Assembly (NCBI RefSeq): GCF_001039355.2
Contig: NW_019775438.1
Location: forward strand, 152,118-216,117
Direction: 5' to 3'
DNA from: Lingula anatina
Taxonomy: Eukaryota > Brachiopoda > Lingulata > Lingulida > Lingulidae
Length of the DNA: 64,000 nucleotides
Shown here one piece after another: positions 9,919-24,083 of this stretch (its first letter is position 1; each line of letters opens with the position of its first letter). Made by a program: the position numbers and the translations under genes. The notes below the pieces were generated by a model, which saw nothing but the letters and a program-made list of their open reading frames with translations, had not been told where the DNA came from and made no database searches.

Positions 9919-11250
9919 GAGGCAATTTATTTGACCTTAAAATAAAGCCAATAGCTGTAACACAATGGTTGGGGGTATTTCTTTCTTATGGCTTTCCATT
10001 TTACTAACTTAAAAGTAATAAATTTGTATCTGTTAGCTTTCAACTTTGCACACCATCTTTGTGAATAAAAACATAGCTTATCAACTTCAAATCACTCACA
10101 TAGTCAAAAACTAGTGCTCACAAAGCTGAGCAAATGGAAAGGAAAATACTGAACTGAACTGTAAACACTGCAGGGATTTTCCACGACCAGCTACAGTGCA
10201 TACAACTTCCTGTTAGAAAACTATAATATAGTCATTAGAATTGGCAGATATGATGGCACATTTTATTGCTTTTATCTTAAGTCATGTTTTTATCGACAAG
10301 TCAATATTGAAAATTGAAAATAAAGCAAATTACAGAAATCTTCAAATGTGTCTTTTAAGTTGGTCAAGTAACCTAGCTCTGCAGTCTCAACAAGTACAAA
10401 AACCTACCCCTTGTATATGCATAATAAGTTACGTTGTGTCAAGAATTTCTACAGCTACAATTGTATTATAAGTTGGCTCTTTTTTGACACAACAAATTCC
10501 ACTTCTTTGTCTTTCATTATTTCATTTGCTTTAATTTTTTTTTAAATAATTAAACAATTTCTGATCATTATGAAACATGAGATGTTCTTTGCACTATACA
10601 CAGTCCAAATATTAATCAAAACTTAAGCCACAAAACAACAAGAATTCCCCAAACAAAACAATAACCATTTGGGCTAGAAATTAAGAGACTATGCAATGCT
10701 GACTTTTATTTCTATTCTTATGTCTTTTACCACTACCACTTTTACTACTTCCATTTGGCAAAGTGTTGGATTTCATAGAGGATGCCTTCATGGCTTTATC
10801 ACTGTCATCAACATATGTGAGGCGGGCACCTGGGCGCCTCACTGGTCTGTAATAAAAGTCATCATCCTCTGAATCGCTGGAACTTGAACATGTGCTGCAC
10901 TCGTCTCCAGACTGAACACGAAGAAACTTATCCACCACAGCATTTTCTAAAGCAACGTCAGAGGAAGTCTTATTCAGCTGTGAGGACGACTGCGATGTAT
11001 TGTGTGCATCAACACTAGCGCCCCCTTCGGTTTCAGATCCAGATTGAAGATTTTGCGAAGGGGAGGAAGTAAAGCTCCTGCTTCGCTGACTCACGGAGGC
11101 ATGGATGACTGGTTTTTCTTTGGGTCGTGATATGGGGTTCATCTGGTCATTCCCAGAGCTTGCCATGGCATAGTACCTATTCACTCGGTCTATGTAACGC
11201 TCAGTCCTTGTATAAGGTACTCTGCTGCTCTGATTGGTGAACTGAGGCGG
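9919..11250 (-). pseudogene. Second copy of the prickle 3' UTR and last-exon end (probable assembly duplicate)
   Basis: This block is nearly identical to 11252-12573. Its coding part, from 11250 down to the stop at 10681-10683, encodes the same last residues of Prickle, including the CIVS terminus, without any difference that I can see in the 167 shared residues. The 3' UTR parts differ by a handful of substitutions and small indels. It breaks off mid-exon at the single N at 11251, where its partner continues into the upstream part of the exon. I read it as the other haplotype, not as a separate gene or a true partial duplication. Confidence 0.75.
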
Positions 11251-12003
11251 NGAGGCAATTCATTTGACCTTAAAATAAAGCCAATAGCTGTAACACAATG
11301 GTTGGGGGTATTTCTTTCTTATGGCTTTCCATTTTACTAACTTAAAAGTAATAAATTTGTATCTGTTAGCTTTCAACTTTGCACACCATCTTTGTGAATA
11401 AAAACATAGCTTATCAACTTCAAATCACTCACATAGTCAAACACTAGTGCTCACAAAGCTGAGCAAATGGAAAGGAAAATACTGAACTGAACTGTAAACA
11501 CTGCAGGGATTTTCCACGACCAGCTACAGTGCATACAACTTCCTGTTAGAAAACTATAATATAGTCATTAGAATTGGCAGATATGATGGCACATTTTATT
11601 GCTTTTTATCTTAAGTCATGTTTTTATCGACAAGTCAATATTGAAAATTGAAAATAAAGCAAATAACAGAAATCTTCAAATGTGTCTTTTAAGTTGGTCA
11701 AGTAACCTAGCTCTGCAGTCTCAACAAGTACAAAAACCTATATGCATAATAAGTTACGTTGTGTCAAGAACTTCTACAGCTACAATTGTATTATAAGTTG
11801 GCTCTTTTTTGACACAACAAATTCCACTTCTTTGTCTTTCATTATTTCATTTGCTTTAATTTTTTTGAATAATTAAACAATTTCTGATCATTAGGAAACA
11901 TGAGATGTTCTTTGCACTATACACAGTTCAAATATTAATCAAAACTTAAGCCACAAAACAACAAGAATTCCCCAAACAAAACAATAACCATTTGGGCTAG
12001 AAA

Positions 12004-13470
12004 TTAAGAGACTATGCAATGCTGACTTTTATTTCTATTCTTATGTCTTTTACCACTACCACTTTTACTACTTCCATTTGGCAAAGTGTTGGATTTCATA
12101 GAGGATGCCTTCATGGCTTTATCACTGTCATCAACATATGTGAGGCGGGCACCTGGGCGCCTCACTGGTCTGTAATAAAAGTCATCATCCTCTGAATCGC
12201 TGGAACTTGAACATGTGCTGCACTCGTCTCCAGACTGAACACGAAGAAACTTATCCACCACAGCATTTTCTAAAGCAACGTCAGAGGAAGTCTTATTCAG
12301 CTGTGAGGACGACTGCGATGTATTGTGTGCATCAACACTAGCGCCCCCTTCGGTTTCAGATCCAGATTGAAGATTTTGCGAAGGGGAGGAAGTAAAGCTC
12401 CTGCTTCGCTGACTCACGGAGGCATGGATGACTGGTTTTTCTTTGGGTCGTGATATGGGGTTCATCTGGTCATTCCCAGAGCTTGCCATGGCATAGTACC
12501 TATTCACTCGGTCTATGTAACGCTCAGTCCTTGTATAAGGTACTCTGCTGCTCTGATTGGTGAACTGAGGCGGAAGGGGTTGTAGGTGGGGTGGAAGAGG
12601 GGGGCGGGAATGGGACTGTGAAGAACGTGGATGGACCATGGGTCGTCCCAATGGGATCGGATTGACCTGTGAGTCTCCCTGTTGAGGCCTCGCTTGCAGT
12701 CTTTGACTGTTTAAGTTTGCTAAATCTCCTTGAGTGCCATTCTCTGACCTACTTCTTACATTAAGTTCTGTAGGCCTACTGGCTGCATTTGAGGGTCTAG
12801 TTCTCACTGTCAAGTCTCCATTTGGTGTGTGATATGTATGGGCCTGAGGAGAGTTTGGATACATGTATGATCCATTTGGGACTCGGGGAGGCAACTGTGA
12901 ACTATTGGGGTTCACCACTGGCACCGCAGTCTGTGGCAGGAGCTGTTTTGGCCGTGTGTCCTGATCCGAGGTATTACTTATTAAACTATCAAAACTAGTG
13001 TCCCTGAGATCTATAGGGTTTCGACTCCGCCCCTTTTGGTGCTTGATATCAGGGGCCAATCGAGTCTGTGTTTTGTACACCTGAAGGTTGGCATACTCGC
13101 AGTCTGATTGGCTGCTGTTTCCTCCTCGATCTCTGCGACTGCAGTCTGAGGAACAGTAAATAACGCCGTGTTTGGGTAAGAAAGGTTTACCCAACAGTGG
13201 AGAGTTACAGGTGAAACACTTAAAGCAGCGGTCAGTGGCATGCCAGTGCTGACCATCATGAGTCATTTGTCCCTGGTCTACAGCAATGTGGTCGCCGCAT
13301 GTGTCACAATACTCTGCAAACATCCTTTCGAAACATGTGCAGCAATATGGCCGCCCTTCGCGCATTATATAGCGCTGTCCGCCCAACTGCTGGTCGCATT
13401 CAAAGCAGCAGAAATGCTTCATGTGCCAGCTTCTTCCCTCTGCCTCTGTGCACTCGTCTGCAAATATTAT
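12004..13470 (-). CDS. prickle: prickle last coding exon (LIM2-LIM3, tail, CAAX)
   Basis: The acceptor TTCCAG precedes ATAATATTTGC at 13470. The open frame continues 488 codons to TAA at 12004-12006. It starts [16 protein letters not shown] in LIM2, contains all of LIM3 (EYCDTC...IYCSSDC), a Ser/Pro/Gln/Asn-rich linker, the [15 protein letters not shown] segment, and ends HCIVS. The open frame also reads back through the intron to 13635, but that extension is intronic and should not be counted. Confidence 0.93.
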   Translation of the reverse strand: MIFADECTEAEGRSWHMKHFCCFECDQQLGGQRYIMREGRPYCCTCFERMFAEYCDTCGDHIAVDQGQMTHDGQHWHATDRCFKCFTCNSPLLGKPFLPKHGVIYCSSDCSRRDRGGNSSQSDCEYANLQVYKTQTRLAPDIKHQKGRSRNPIDLRDTSFDSLISNTSDQDTRPKQLLPQTAVPVVNPNSSQLPPRVPNGSYMYPNSPQAHTYHTPNGDLTVRTRPSNAASRPTELNVRSRSENGTQGDLANLNSQRLQARPQQGDSQVNPIPLGRPMVHPRSSQSHSRPPLPPHLQPLPPQFTNQSSRVPYTRTERYIDRVNRYYAMASSGNDQMNPISRPKEKPVIHASVSQRSRSFTSSPSQNLQSGSETEGGASVDAHNTSQSSSQLNKTSSDVALENAVVDKFLRVQSGDECSTCSSSSDSEDDDFYYRPVRRPGARLTYVDDSDKAMKASSMKSNTLPNGSSKSGSGKRHKNRNKSQHCIVS

Positions 13471-15313
13471 CTGGAATGAAAAAATAAACAAGTTCAGAAG
13501 ATTTAAATAACACATGTGAAGAATGAACCTCAACAGTTCCCAAAACATACACTGAAATAATGTGATAAATGACAAATTTGCAAAGACTAAAGGGCATACC
13601 TTTCCATTCCATATTCTCAAAAAGCCATCTGGCAAATTTTCTGCATGTAAAAAACTACTAGTACTGACTTTTCATTAAATGTCTTTTTAAACAAAAGAAA
13701 TCCATCATGCATGGTAATTTTAAAAACAAAACATCTTGCCAACAAGTTCAATTTCCAGAAAATTTCAATGCATGACTAATATATACACGTCAATTTGAGA
13801 AATATCTTTTTTTAACATCATAAAATATATTTTATTGCAATATCTTCACCATCTTTGCTGTAGATTTGAAGCAACTTCTTTGGACTGTTACAAGCATGCA
13901 AACACTGCAAATTAGCCCCCAGATCCCATGCATAATAGATGAAGCATATTGTGAGCAGTTGGGGCCTGAATAATTGATGGAGGCCTAATTGCATCACTCT
14001 ACAACAATGGAGAATTAGACTGATCTGTGTTCACACCAAACATGATTTATGGGACTCGGTTAGCATATCCTTCAGGTCTTGTCATTTCATTTTGATCTAT
14101 TTTTGAATGCTAAAATGTCACTCCTTTTTACAGTCTTGCAAACAGAGATATCATTTAACAATTTCAAGATAGGGGATCACAGTGAAATTTGATAAAAATT
14201 TTGAAGCAGATCAATACATGGTTGGTACTTTTTTAATGCAACTTAATGCAACGTGTGAGAAATATACACCTTATATTTCATTTTCTTTTTCTTTATATTG
14301 TTCTTCAAAATAATTCATAGTAGAAATGACATCCACTAATGGGCACAAGTTTAGTAATGGCCTTATTAAAATGGTTTTTTTTCTTTGTCATTTACAAAAG
14401 AATTTCCTGCTCATATACTATAAATACAGCCTAAACAATCAATGCTATCATGTGCAACATAAAATATTATCCATGCCCCGATGTAATTTGTTTTAAGCCA
14501 AAATAATGATATCCTATTCCAGAACTCCAGCATACTTCTGTTTCCTCTCTTTTAAATTTGGCATGCGACTGGTTTTAAATAATGACAAGCCAGAATTACG
14601 TGAATGTTAAACAGTACGTCTGACAGCTGAACATAACGCAGAGCAACCTCAGGCAGTTCAAAGTCATTTTTTAAAGTAAATAATTAGGTCTCTTGATTTA
14701 AAGTTGCACAACCGACAACATACATTTGCATAGATGTGTTTGACTTATGACCTTGGCATTAAAAATGCTAACAAACTATAACACAGTTTGCCTCATATAT
14801 GTAAACATTCACACTAAATCAACATTTACCTTTCATTCTCTTTTGAGTTCTGTCAAAAACAAGTAAAAAAAATCTTACCCCTGGATAAAGGGACATTTTT
14901 TATAACTTCAGAAAAACATAAACATGTTATACATTTCCAAAGGACTCTCTTGTAAAATGAAGTAGCAGTCCTTTTAGAAAAAAGCTTTCCATCAACCTAA
15001 ACCTAATTCATCACCTTACCCACCTCGTCACAAGCAGCACAGCGCGGCTTGAGATTCTCCGCGTGATGTCTGCCGCAGTACACGTGCGAGTCCTTGTAGA
15101 AGTAGATCAAGTCGACCAGGAGCTCCTTGCACGTGAAGCAGATGAAACAGGCTGGGTGCCAGCAGTTACTGTGGCCAGCTCTGGAGGCAAATACTGCAAT
15201 ATCTCCACCCTTGATGGTCTCCTTACACTTGAAAGAAAGAAAGACGGGATTAGATGTCTGTTTACATATAGTAAATAAGAAATGTTCTTTTTTCTTCATG
15301 ATTTGACTATATT

Positions 15314-15349
<36 letters not shown>

Positions 15350-18108
15350 ACACACATGCGTGAGGGCATGCGCACATTTCCTATCAATAACAGTACCAAT
15401 ACCAAAACTGCCACACCTTCAATCTTCTCCTAACCTGAGTGACAGTGATAAACCGCACTCATTCACACACAGACATCATCACTGACAGAGTCTCTCTCTG
15501 TCTAGAACTAGTTCTGAAACTACTGCACTTTACCTGCTGTGATTGCTCTCAAATCACAAAATCGTCGTCACATTTCACACCTTAAAACTGAAGCCAGAAG
15601 TTACAGAATATGAAACATTCTATGCTACATAGTTAAATACCTTATTCAAACAAATAACGTAACACCTTGCTAATTCCTGCTCGGAAAGAGTAACTGTAAA
15701 AAGTTACAGGAATCAACATAACCTACAAAGCTCACTTCATTCAGTGCAACACACGTCAAAGTGCAGCCTTCAGAAATTTGAGCTGCCCTGCTTGGATAAG
15801 TTTCTAAAGACCCAAAGTTACGTTATTTTCTAGTTTTATGAAACAATCAGTCGGCTGATCCTGGGGCCCCATTATTAAACAGAAAATAAACAAACAAATC
15901 AGACCCCAATCTTTAAAGAAAGAATGGTACGCTTCAGAAGAAAATTATTCAAGTGAACAGGGGGTAAACTTCAATCATGATTTGACTATATTACTGCCCT
16001 CGGTCTCATTCACAGACCTGGATCACTCAGCCTAGCTCTTTAAACAGGTAGATTTTATTAAGAGAGGAAGAAAGAAGTTTTACAAAATACATTCAATGTA
16101 ACATTTATTGACTCCAAATGTTTATTGTCAGATGTTTTGTCCAACACTTCATTTGTAGTACAATTCTGTAAGCAAGCAACCATTTTATGGCAGGCGACCT
16201 CATAAACTTCTAATCGGTTAAAAAGCCCGCACACTTCCAAGACTTCTGAGCATTTCTTTTTATGGCAAAGCTCAAGAATACCAATTTTAGACCAAATAGT
16301 TTTATGACGTTTAACAACACATGTTGCCTTAATCACTTCCATATTGTATGTCACTCTAGTCAATAGTAAATCTTATGCATTTAAATTACATGGTCACATT
16401 CTGTGATTACCAAAAGCAGTAAAATGCTTCAAATAACTTGACAAAGATTGAATTGTACAGGAACGGAAAAGAGCAAATGTAGTTTTTAGTGGGGGTCAGG
16501 TTTGGATGACCTAGTTGTCGTAAAAAAGAGATAAATCCATGCCCCACTGACAATCTCTCTCTTTTTCCTTCTCTATTTCAGATCTAATTTCAGGTAAGTG
16601 AAAAACTGTGCTGTTTTTTTCCACACATGACTAACATATTGCACTCTAAGGTTATCCAGTTTTTACGTTCACATTTTATAACGTGGCAACAATATTTTCC
16701 GAGCTCTGCCTTCCTCATGTTGCATGTGGATGTTTTTTATTCAATATGCTGTGTCTTTTTTTTTTTGTTTTTTTTGCTCTTTTTGATAATCTAGACACTT
16801 GGATACGCTTTGTCCTAGATTTATTACCTCCTAAAAAAGAAGCTTTAAGTGCCGAGACCTGCTGAGAAATAGGCAGGTGAGATGAGGTTGAGAATATCAA
16901 ATGTAGGGATACCACCTGTACTGTAGCGCATCCTCAACTTTTTTTAATGAAGGGAGAGACGTACAGGGGAAAATAAATAGCGCTTGCATTTCTTGCTTGC
17001 AATGCTGACAATATATGTTAAGGGAAGTCTCCCCACTCACACACGCATGCTCACGTGCACACAAAACAAAGGTAGTGTCATCCCTGCCCTCCAATTCTTT
17101 TGGGTTCAAATCTGAGATTTTTTGTGAAAATGCTTTGTTAACATACCTCATAACAGGACGTCCCCTGCATTGTGAGAGGTAGAGGACGCACACTTCCTCT
17201 TCCCAGCGCCTCTCTCTTCCTCTGGGTACTGAAGAGGCGCAGCTCCTTCCTCTCCTCCTCGCTGAGAGAATTACAGTAGCGTATTTCATTGTCGTGAGGG
17301 GGAAGCTGCTGCAGAAGTTGCTTTATTCTGTATTTTTCTCCAACACTGTTCAAATATGGTACTCTGTCTTCAGGAAGGGCGCTCATATATTGGTGAACCT
17401 ACAAAGAGTAAGATTGCATTTTTGATGCCAATTCTACGAGATCACTCAATTATATATACAACGCATTGCTGTTTTAAAAGTTGGAAAAATGCTGATATTG
17501 CCTCTGGTTGAACAATCCTACACGGTGATTTTAGACATTTTTCTACATAAAGCTTTAAATTATACTTATGAATGAAGAGGAAAAGAGACAAAACAGTTTA
17601 TCGCAAAATTGTGAAAATGAATAATTAATCAAGGTTAGAACTACAATCTCAATATTTTAGTATTTAGCTATGGGGTAAATACCTGTCAAGTATGTTTACA
17701 CATATTACAAGTATGTACCTTATAATCCAACTTTGTTGTGGCCCATTAACTGACATATTGCACAACAGAGGAACTCTTTAATCCTTTAACCCAAGTTACT
17801 TATCACTAATTACCTGTACTTCCAGCTCAGTTCGACCTAGTTGACTAATCACATGTCAGTCATAATTCCACTCTAGTGTATAAGCATTGTTATTCAGATC
17901 AATTGAGAACAGGGAAAATTCCACATTATAATTTTTCTGAGATGGAGGGGGGGGGGGGGGCTGTATCACTAACTAGGGTACTTTTTGGAGAAATAAATGA
18001 AAGGACACAAGAGTGGAATTCCAATTTGGAGCCATTGTAGAAATTCTAGATGTTGTAATAAGGTTAAAATTTCACCACAAACTTGTAGCAAAGCTGCTTT
18101 TTTCAAGT

Positions 18109-18144
<36 letters not shown>

Positions 18145-21100
18145 AAGAGAGAGAGAAAGAAAGAAAGAGGGGGGAGAAAGAGAGAGCATCTATAAAGCAA
18201 CCACAAGAGCGATAAAAAACTGATGAACATGGCGACAACAGTAGACAGATGTGAAAAGTGAGCAGCCTACACCACATCCATCTTTCCTTTAATTACAAAG
18301 TTCAATTGANTGTGTGTGTGTGTGTGTGTGTGTGGTGAGAGAGAGAGAAAGAGAGAGAGAAAGAAAGAAAGAGGGGGGAGAAAGAGAGAGCATCTATAAA
18401 GCAACCACAAGAGCGATAAAAAACTGATGAACATGGCGACAACAGTAGACAGATGTGAAAAGTGAGCAGCCTACACCACATCCATCTTTCCTTTAATTAC
18501 AAAGTTCAATTGACGGTGAAATATCACTGTTGGCAGACCATATGGTGAATGTGACTAACAATGTAAGTCAATTTGCAGTGACTGGCAACTACAGAGTAAG
18601 TATAGATAACATGCCATAATTTATTGTGCTGCGAGGGTTAGTTACTATAAGTTAACCACAACCATTTAGTACAACAATGTAGCATCTTTCACAACTAAAT
18701 TCCTAAGTTGAGGTGAAACCACTTTTTGTATATCAAATTCAACTGAGGTTGTTAATTCAATTTGAGTACAATGGAAAAAAACAGAAAAAAAAATATACAT
18801 ATGGGCAGGAAAAATAACATGCAGAGAAATGACGTAACGCTCTAAATATTTATCCCCTTAAACATTTTCTTTCTACCTCTGGCAGAAAACAAGTGGAGTA
18901 ATGGCGTTATACTCCAAACACGTTAACCCCGTAACCGTCTCTATGTATCTTGACATGTGTAGGCTAACAATTTGCTATACACAGGTAGCAAATCCATGAC
19001 TAAACACGGAAATCAACAATAAATCCTTAATGATCTTATTACTAACTGGGCCCAACAAAAAAAGAAACCATTAGTCACAATTCGGAACTATTTTTTGAAA
19101 CAACACCGCACTCACAGCTTCAATTCATACAGTAACATAGCTGGGCCAGGTAAGATAAACTCTGCACGCTCCCCCTTTGTAAGGGGCCACCAGGTGTGCT
19201 ACTTTATATCCGCCACCTTCAGGAATGTGCACAGAAAGTGAGTGTCAAACAAAATATGGCAATATTTGGATTTTTTTCCAGAAGGTCTGTTTGTAAGGGC
19301 AAGTCAGTGTGTTGACGCAGGGGTATGACACCAATATGACACCATGCCAATCACCTCCAACGTGACCCCATACCAAGCACAGTCGAGTACACTACTAACA
19401 CTCTACTGTGCCCCCCTTTTACACTGAATTTTTTGCATACTTCGACTCAGAATTCATGGTTAATTTATCAGGGTACAAGACGTAATTTTTTTTCATAAAA
19501 TGCTCTCAGACCAATAATGCAATGTAAACTTCATGTTGGCAGCTATCTGAATTTAGCAATTTAACCCCAAGCCAACTTATTAGAATTTATGTGAAAGATA
19601 TACTGGCGATTGGAAGTTGGTCTTTGTAATGAATCTGAATTTTTTGGCCTATTTTATTAACTTAATCTCTATCAAGTCTGGTATGGAAAGGTAAATGCTA
19701 AGTTACATAAAACATTGAAATTTGGAATATTATAGGGCATAGTTGAAATGAACTGTTCGTTGACAAGTGCTTTAAACTACACCACAATGTATTACATGTG
19801 CTTTTCTATTAGTGTGAAAGACTTCATATTTCTCATAAAAAACTCTTGAACAATATCACAATGTCTACTTTACTCTGCACACAACATACAGTATATAAAA
19901 AAATACAGAACACACAAGTTTCTCTGTTTTTGGATAAGGATGAAACTCTTGTGAGACAGCCCCAGTACATCTGCCTTACATCTTCCAGCTGTAGAAAAGA
20001 ATACATTATGTATCCCGTAACAAATCTCACAACACATCCATCAAGCAGAACCGTGGGCCACCCACCACATGAGAAAGATACCAAAAAGATACCATTGTGC
20101 AACTCCTATCAAACAATCAACTTCTGTGTATTGCCATCTGGCATACTGAGAGCAGCAAAATTCATGCTGTTTTTTTTTTCATGGCTTGACCAGCAAGAAC
20201 AGGTTCCATGATTCTGCCGTAGAACTCATCTTTTCATGAGTGAGAGCAATATGTAATTGAATCTAATATTGAATCTTATTACAAAAAGAAATACTTTGAA
20301 TAGTGTCTGACATATTAAATAATTAGTATCAAAATATTTGAAATACACCCCTAGTGTATCACATTATTGCCTTATTCCAAGAACCAGCATTTCAGGCATA
20401 ATTTATAATTGGTCATAAGATTATACAAGCTTTACATAGGATCTTTCAAATTTTTCACCTCATAAATTCACAAATGAGGTCCAAGCTTCCAAGAAGGCCA
20501 CTTTCACCAAGGTGATTTATAACCAAGAAAGCTGACATCTGTTCTTTACAGAGGTTATCACTCCAAGAAAGGTACAGGTCACACTTTCCATGTCTGTCAG
20601 CTTTCAGTGGCTACTTATCCCATGATTTATTGCTCTCTGACTCTTTTTGATTTGTACTGGTGAAACAGACAAATCTTCTAAAATGAGGTGCTCCATCTAA
20701 TATGATTAATTGTTTTCAACTATTTTGCAATGACATAAATGACATAGAACCTTTAAATGATTCCACTCTGTCCACATAATTTAGAGTCAGCCTCAAGTGA
20801 CATACTCAGAAACAAAGTTATTTTATTGCCCTTCAAAAGCTTTCTTCTACAAAATTTACAGTAAAAATCCTAAGCTATCTTATGTATGATTTATTGTGTT
20901 CAGCTTCAAGTATCAGCTCATCCATGACCTCCCCCACTTCCAGGTTAATTACCTCTGATGATGGATGTCATGACAAGCTACATTACAGGACAGTTCAGAC
21001 AAGGATCACTGCAAACTGAAAATCTGAAATAACTTGGGTCTTTATCTTAACAGGATGTGTTCACACAAACCAGTAGTTATGTCATCCTTCTGTTCCAAAA

Positions 21101-22248
21101 TCACTAAACTTTTTGTTTTATAAATGTCAGATGCAGTAGGAGTTACTATGTAATCTAGTCAACTGTTGGCAACAATAAGCCAGTTTCAGTCTAAGTTTGT
21201 GCTGATGTGAATGCGCCTTGATACACCTGCATCCTTCTACTAAGGTTAAGTTTTATGAGGTCAGTCATGAACCATAAATTCTACATTAATCCACTTCCCA
21301 CTTAGCACTTCTAAGTTGAAGTTAACTGGATGGGTTGGATCATATAAGATCACCCTCGCATTTAAAAGAGCACTATGCCTTTTTTTTACCCAGCATACAG
21401 TTTTAGTCACACGAACATATTCTGGTTCTGGAAGTTTTGAACAGACTGAAACTCATGGTGCATAATTAAGTTAATCATATCTTATTTCAAGTATTATTAT
21501 TTTTCACTGGACTATATATTTTAAAGCCTTCACCTGTATCATGACTGTAAATTGCTTCTTGTTTTTGGTGTGTTTCTACTTATCATTGGAATAGTACTTG
21601 AGAAATGTTCATACAAGGGCACCAACTTGATTATACTGAACCTGAGTGAATATGATCAGCTGGTTTTTTTTTACTTTGGTAAATGTTATTACAAACCAAA
21701 TCTGGAGATAACATATTTTATAACCAATATAATGTTAAGTAATAAGTTTGCCCATAAGTTAGCAAATGGTCACACTGGCAGGTATTCCATTTTTTTCAAC
21801 ACCGGCCCCAATATCAAAACAATTCCAGATAAATTGATTTTAAACTGTATAGTTGCTATATACTCCCCTTCACTGCTTTCAGTTAATTTCCTTTCAAAAT
21901 CAAATCCATCATTCTTAGCTGGCATAGCCTGAATAAATCCCTTCTGCTCAGGAATTCTCTCACACCCTAAATTTAGAAAATATCTTCAAAAGAACTGCAT
22001 ACTATGAGTTAAAGGCCTCTTTACAATTCTCTGATAGGAGACAGAATTGTCCTCAAAGGGGGAGATAAATTAGGCCTGTGAGCTTAATTCATTCTGACCT
22101 ATGCACCATCAAGTTACCTTAGGTGGTCTGCAATAAAGACTCCACAAAAGGCATGTTCAGACCAACAATTTAAAATGGCTGGTAGTAAAAGGTCACTGGA
22201 TGACCAGATGAATTGAGCATTAGGAGATACGTGCAGGCTGAACCCCCC

Positions 22249-22279
<31 letters not shown>

Positions 22280-24046
22280 AAGTACATAGGTTGCAAAGCA
22301 ACTGGTTTATTAAGATTCCTTATGCTGTACCTTTAACAATAAAAAATAAATGATGAATTTAAAAACCAGCAGAATAACAATTATTCCATAATACAAGAAA
22401 GAGTACAAAAATTGATCTGAAGAAGTAACTGTTAACCCAAGTACACATGTTCAGTTTGAAGTAACTGAAATATTTTTATAAGGCAGATTCTATTTCTTGA
22501 GAACACAACACACAAGGGTGACAGAGCATTTTTTCAGTCACATATCTATTTTTTTACAGTACCATACAACTGAACTGACAGAAATACTAAATTCAATAAC
22601 TTTTTCTAAAACCAAAATTGAAGGATCTCAAGAATAAGGTAATTTTTTTAAACCAAGGATTAGGTTGAGAAAAGTTAATATCCATATGACCTGTCTGAAC
22701 ATCGCCTGACCAAATATAGATCGTTTTTTTTTTAATTGGTTTCTTTTTTTTTTAGCTCAGTGGGGCACTTGTTACTGTCTGCTGCTTACATTAAGAATAG
22801 ATGAACTAATGGCATCTCCCAGCTGCTACTGTTACAGTGGCTATCTCACTGACCATCAAGAAGAATCACTTCACAAATTAGCCCAAGAGCCCTCCAGGTG
22901 CTTCTTTCCTGTTTTCTTCCTACTCCCGTGGTCATTTTCAATTAGCTGACCCATCACACAAGATCACTATCACTACTTCTCCCTATTAGCCGACACACAT
23001 TCTACAAGAAGGTTAAAACACCACGAGAGGTGTGGCAACAACTAGGTTGTCCGATGACAAACTTAAAATATTTGTCTTTCCTTTAGTAAAGGTTACATTT
23101 CTCTTTTAATCACTGGATATAATACACATGTGACAGACTTCAAATTAACCCTCCTTTCCAACATCTTTCTGCTCCAATGAGCCATCAGTTCCATATCAAA
23201 TAAATCTGTTTAACCTTATCACACATATCCTTGTGTCTGTGAAGTAAAAAGACTGAGCAGAACCCTCTTGTGTTGAAGTCTGCTGTGCTGCCACGGTAAC
23301 CATGCAGACTGATAAATTTTTTTTAAAAGTTCCCCTAGGGGGAGCCATGTTGGTAGGTTCTGTTGTTGTCTGGTATCTCCACCTGGAAATGTCTGGTATG
23401 TAGAGAGAGGGTTTGGACTGACAGACACACCAGACAGCACTGTGTGAAAACATGTGTACACCAGACTAGGTACATTAAACAAATCTGGCAGACGCCTCCA
23501 CCCTCAAGATTTAGCCATGTTGCATGTCTATACTGTTTCTTATCAACCACCCCTCACCCACCATCCCTCCACAATTTTGGTGCAATTTTTTTCTGCTTTG
23601 TATAGGACACTTTGCAATCTATCTTTTTACTCAGCACTGTCTTATACCATCTTTGTACTGATAAATAAATCAGGGGAGGGGGGGAGTAGGCTGGGAGGAG
23701 CACTAAGAGAGGAACACACCATTGATGTGATAACCCATTCCTTCCTCCCCCACTACCCACCCACCCAAACATAGGAGGCCATGTTCCTCTGCCTTGTCTG
23801 TGTGCTAAGTAATTATTTTGCACCTGGCAATGTCTGGTATGTAGGCCTGAAGGTGCAGACGCCAGGACCTCCCCATCCTTCTTGTAACACACATCTCTGA
23901 GTGCAGACTCTTTACTTACTAATTAACAACAACCAAAACATACTGGCGTGTAAGGTGGAGGGTTGGTGAAAGGTGATGCCTTTTTTATAAATGTCAAATA
24001 ATGAATTCTTCTAGGAGTTGCAAGAATATGCTTATTTTAACAGTGC

Positions 24047-24083
<37 letters not shown>

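Noticed and set aside
10681-11184. Independent 167-residue gene identical to the Prickle tail
   Set aside because: It has no own start context and stops being collinear exactly at the N at 11251. It is a partial second copy of the prickle last exon.
13471-13635. Extension of the prickle last exon by 55 codons upstream
   Set aside because: The extra residues are hydrophobic and unlike Prickle, while the acceptor TTCCAG at 13471-13476 joins the LIM2 cysteines correctly to the 15024-15227 exon.
21552-21932. 126-residue plus-strand open frame in the prickle intron
   Set aside because: No domain, no splice support, biased AT-rich composition; expected by chance in 8.6 kb.
23196-23892. Cluster of overlapping open frames near 23.2-23.9 kb
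   Set aside because: Several frames on both strands are open at once because of higher local GC; none has a start, splice sites and domain that agree.
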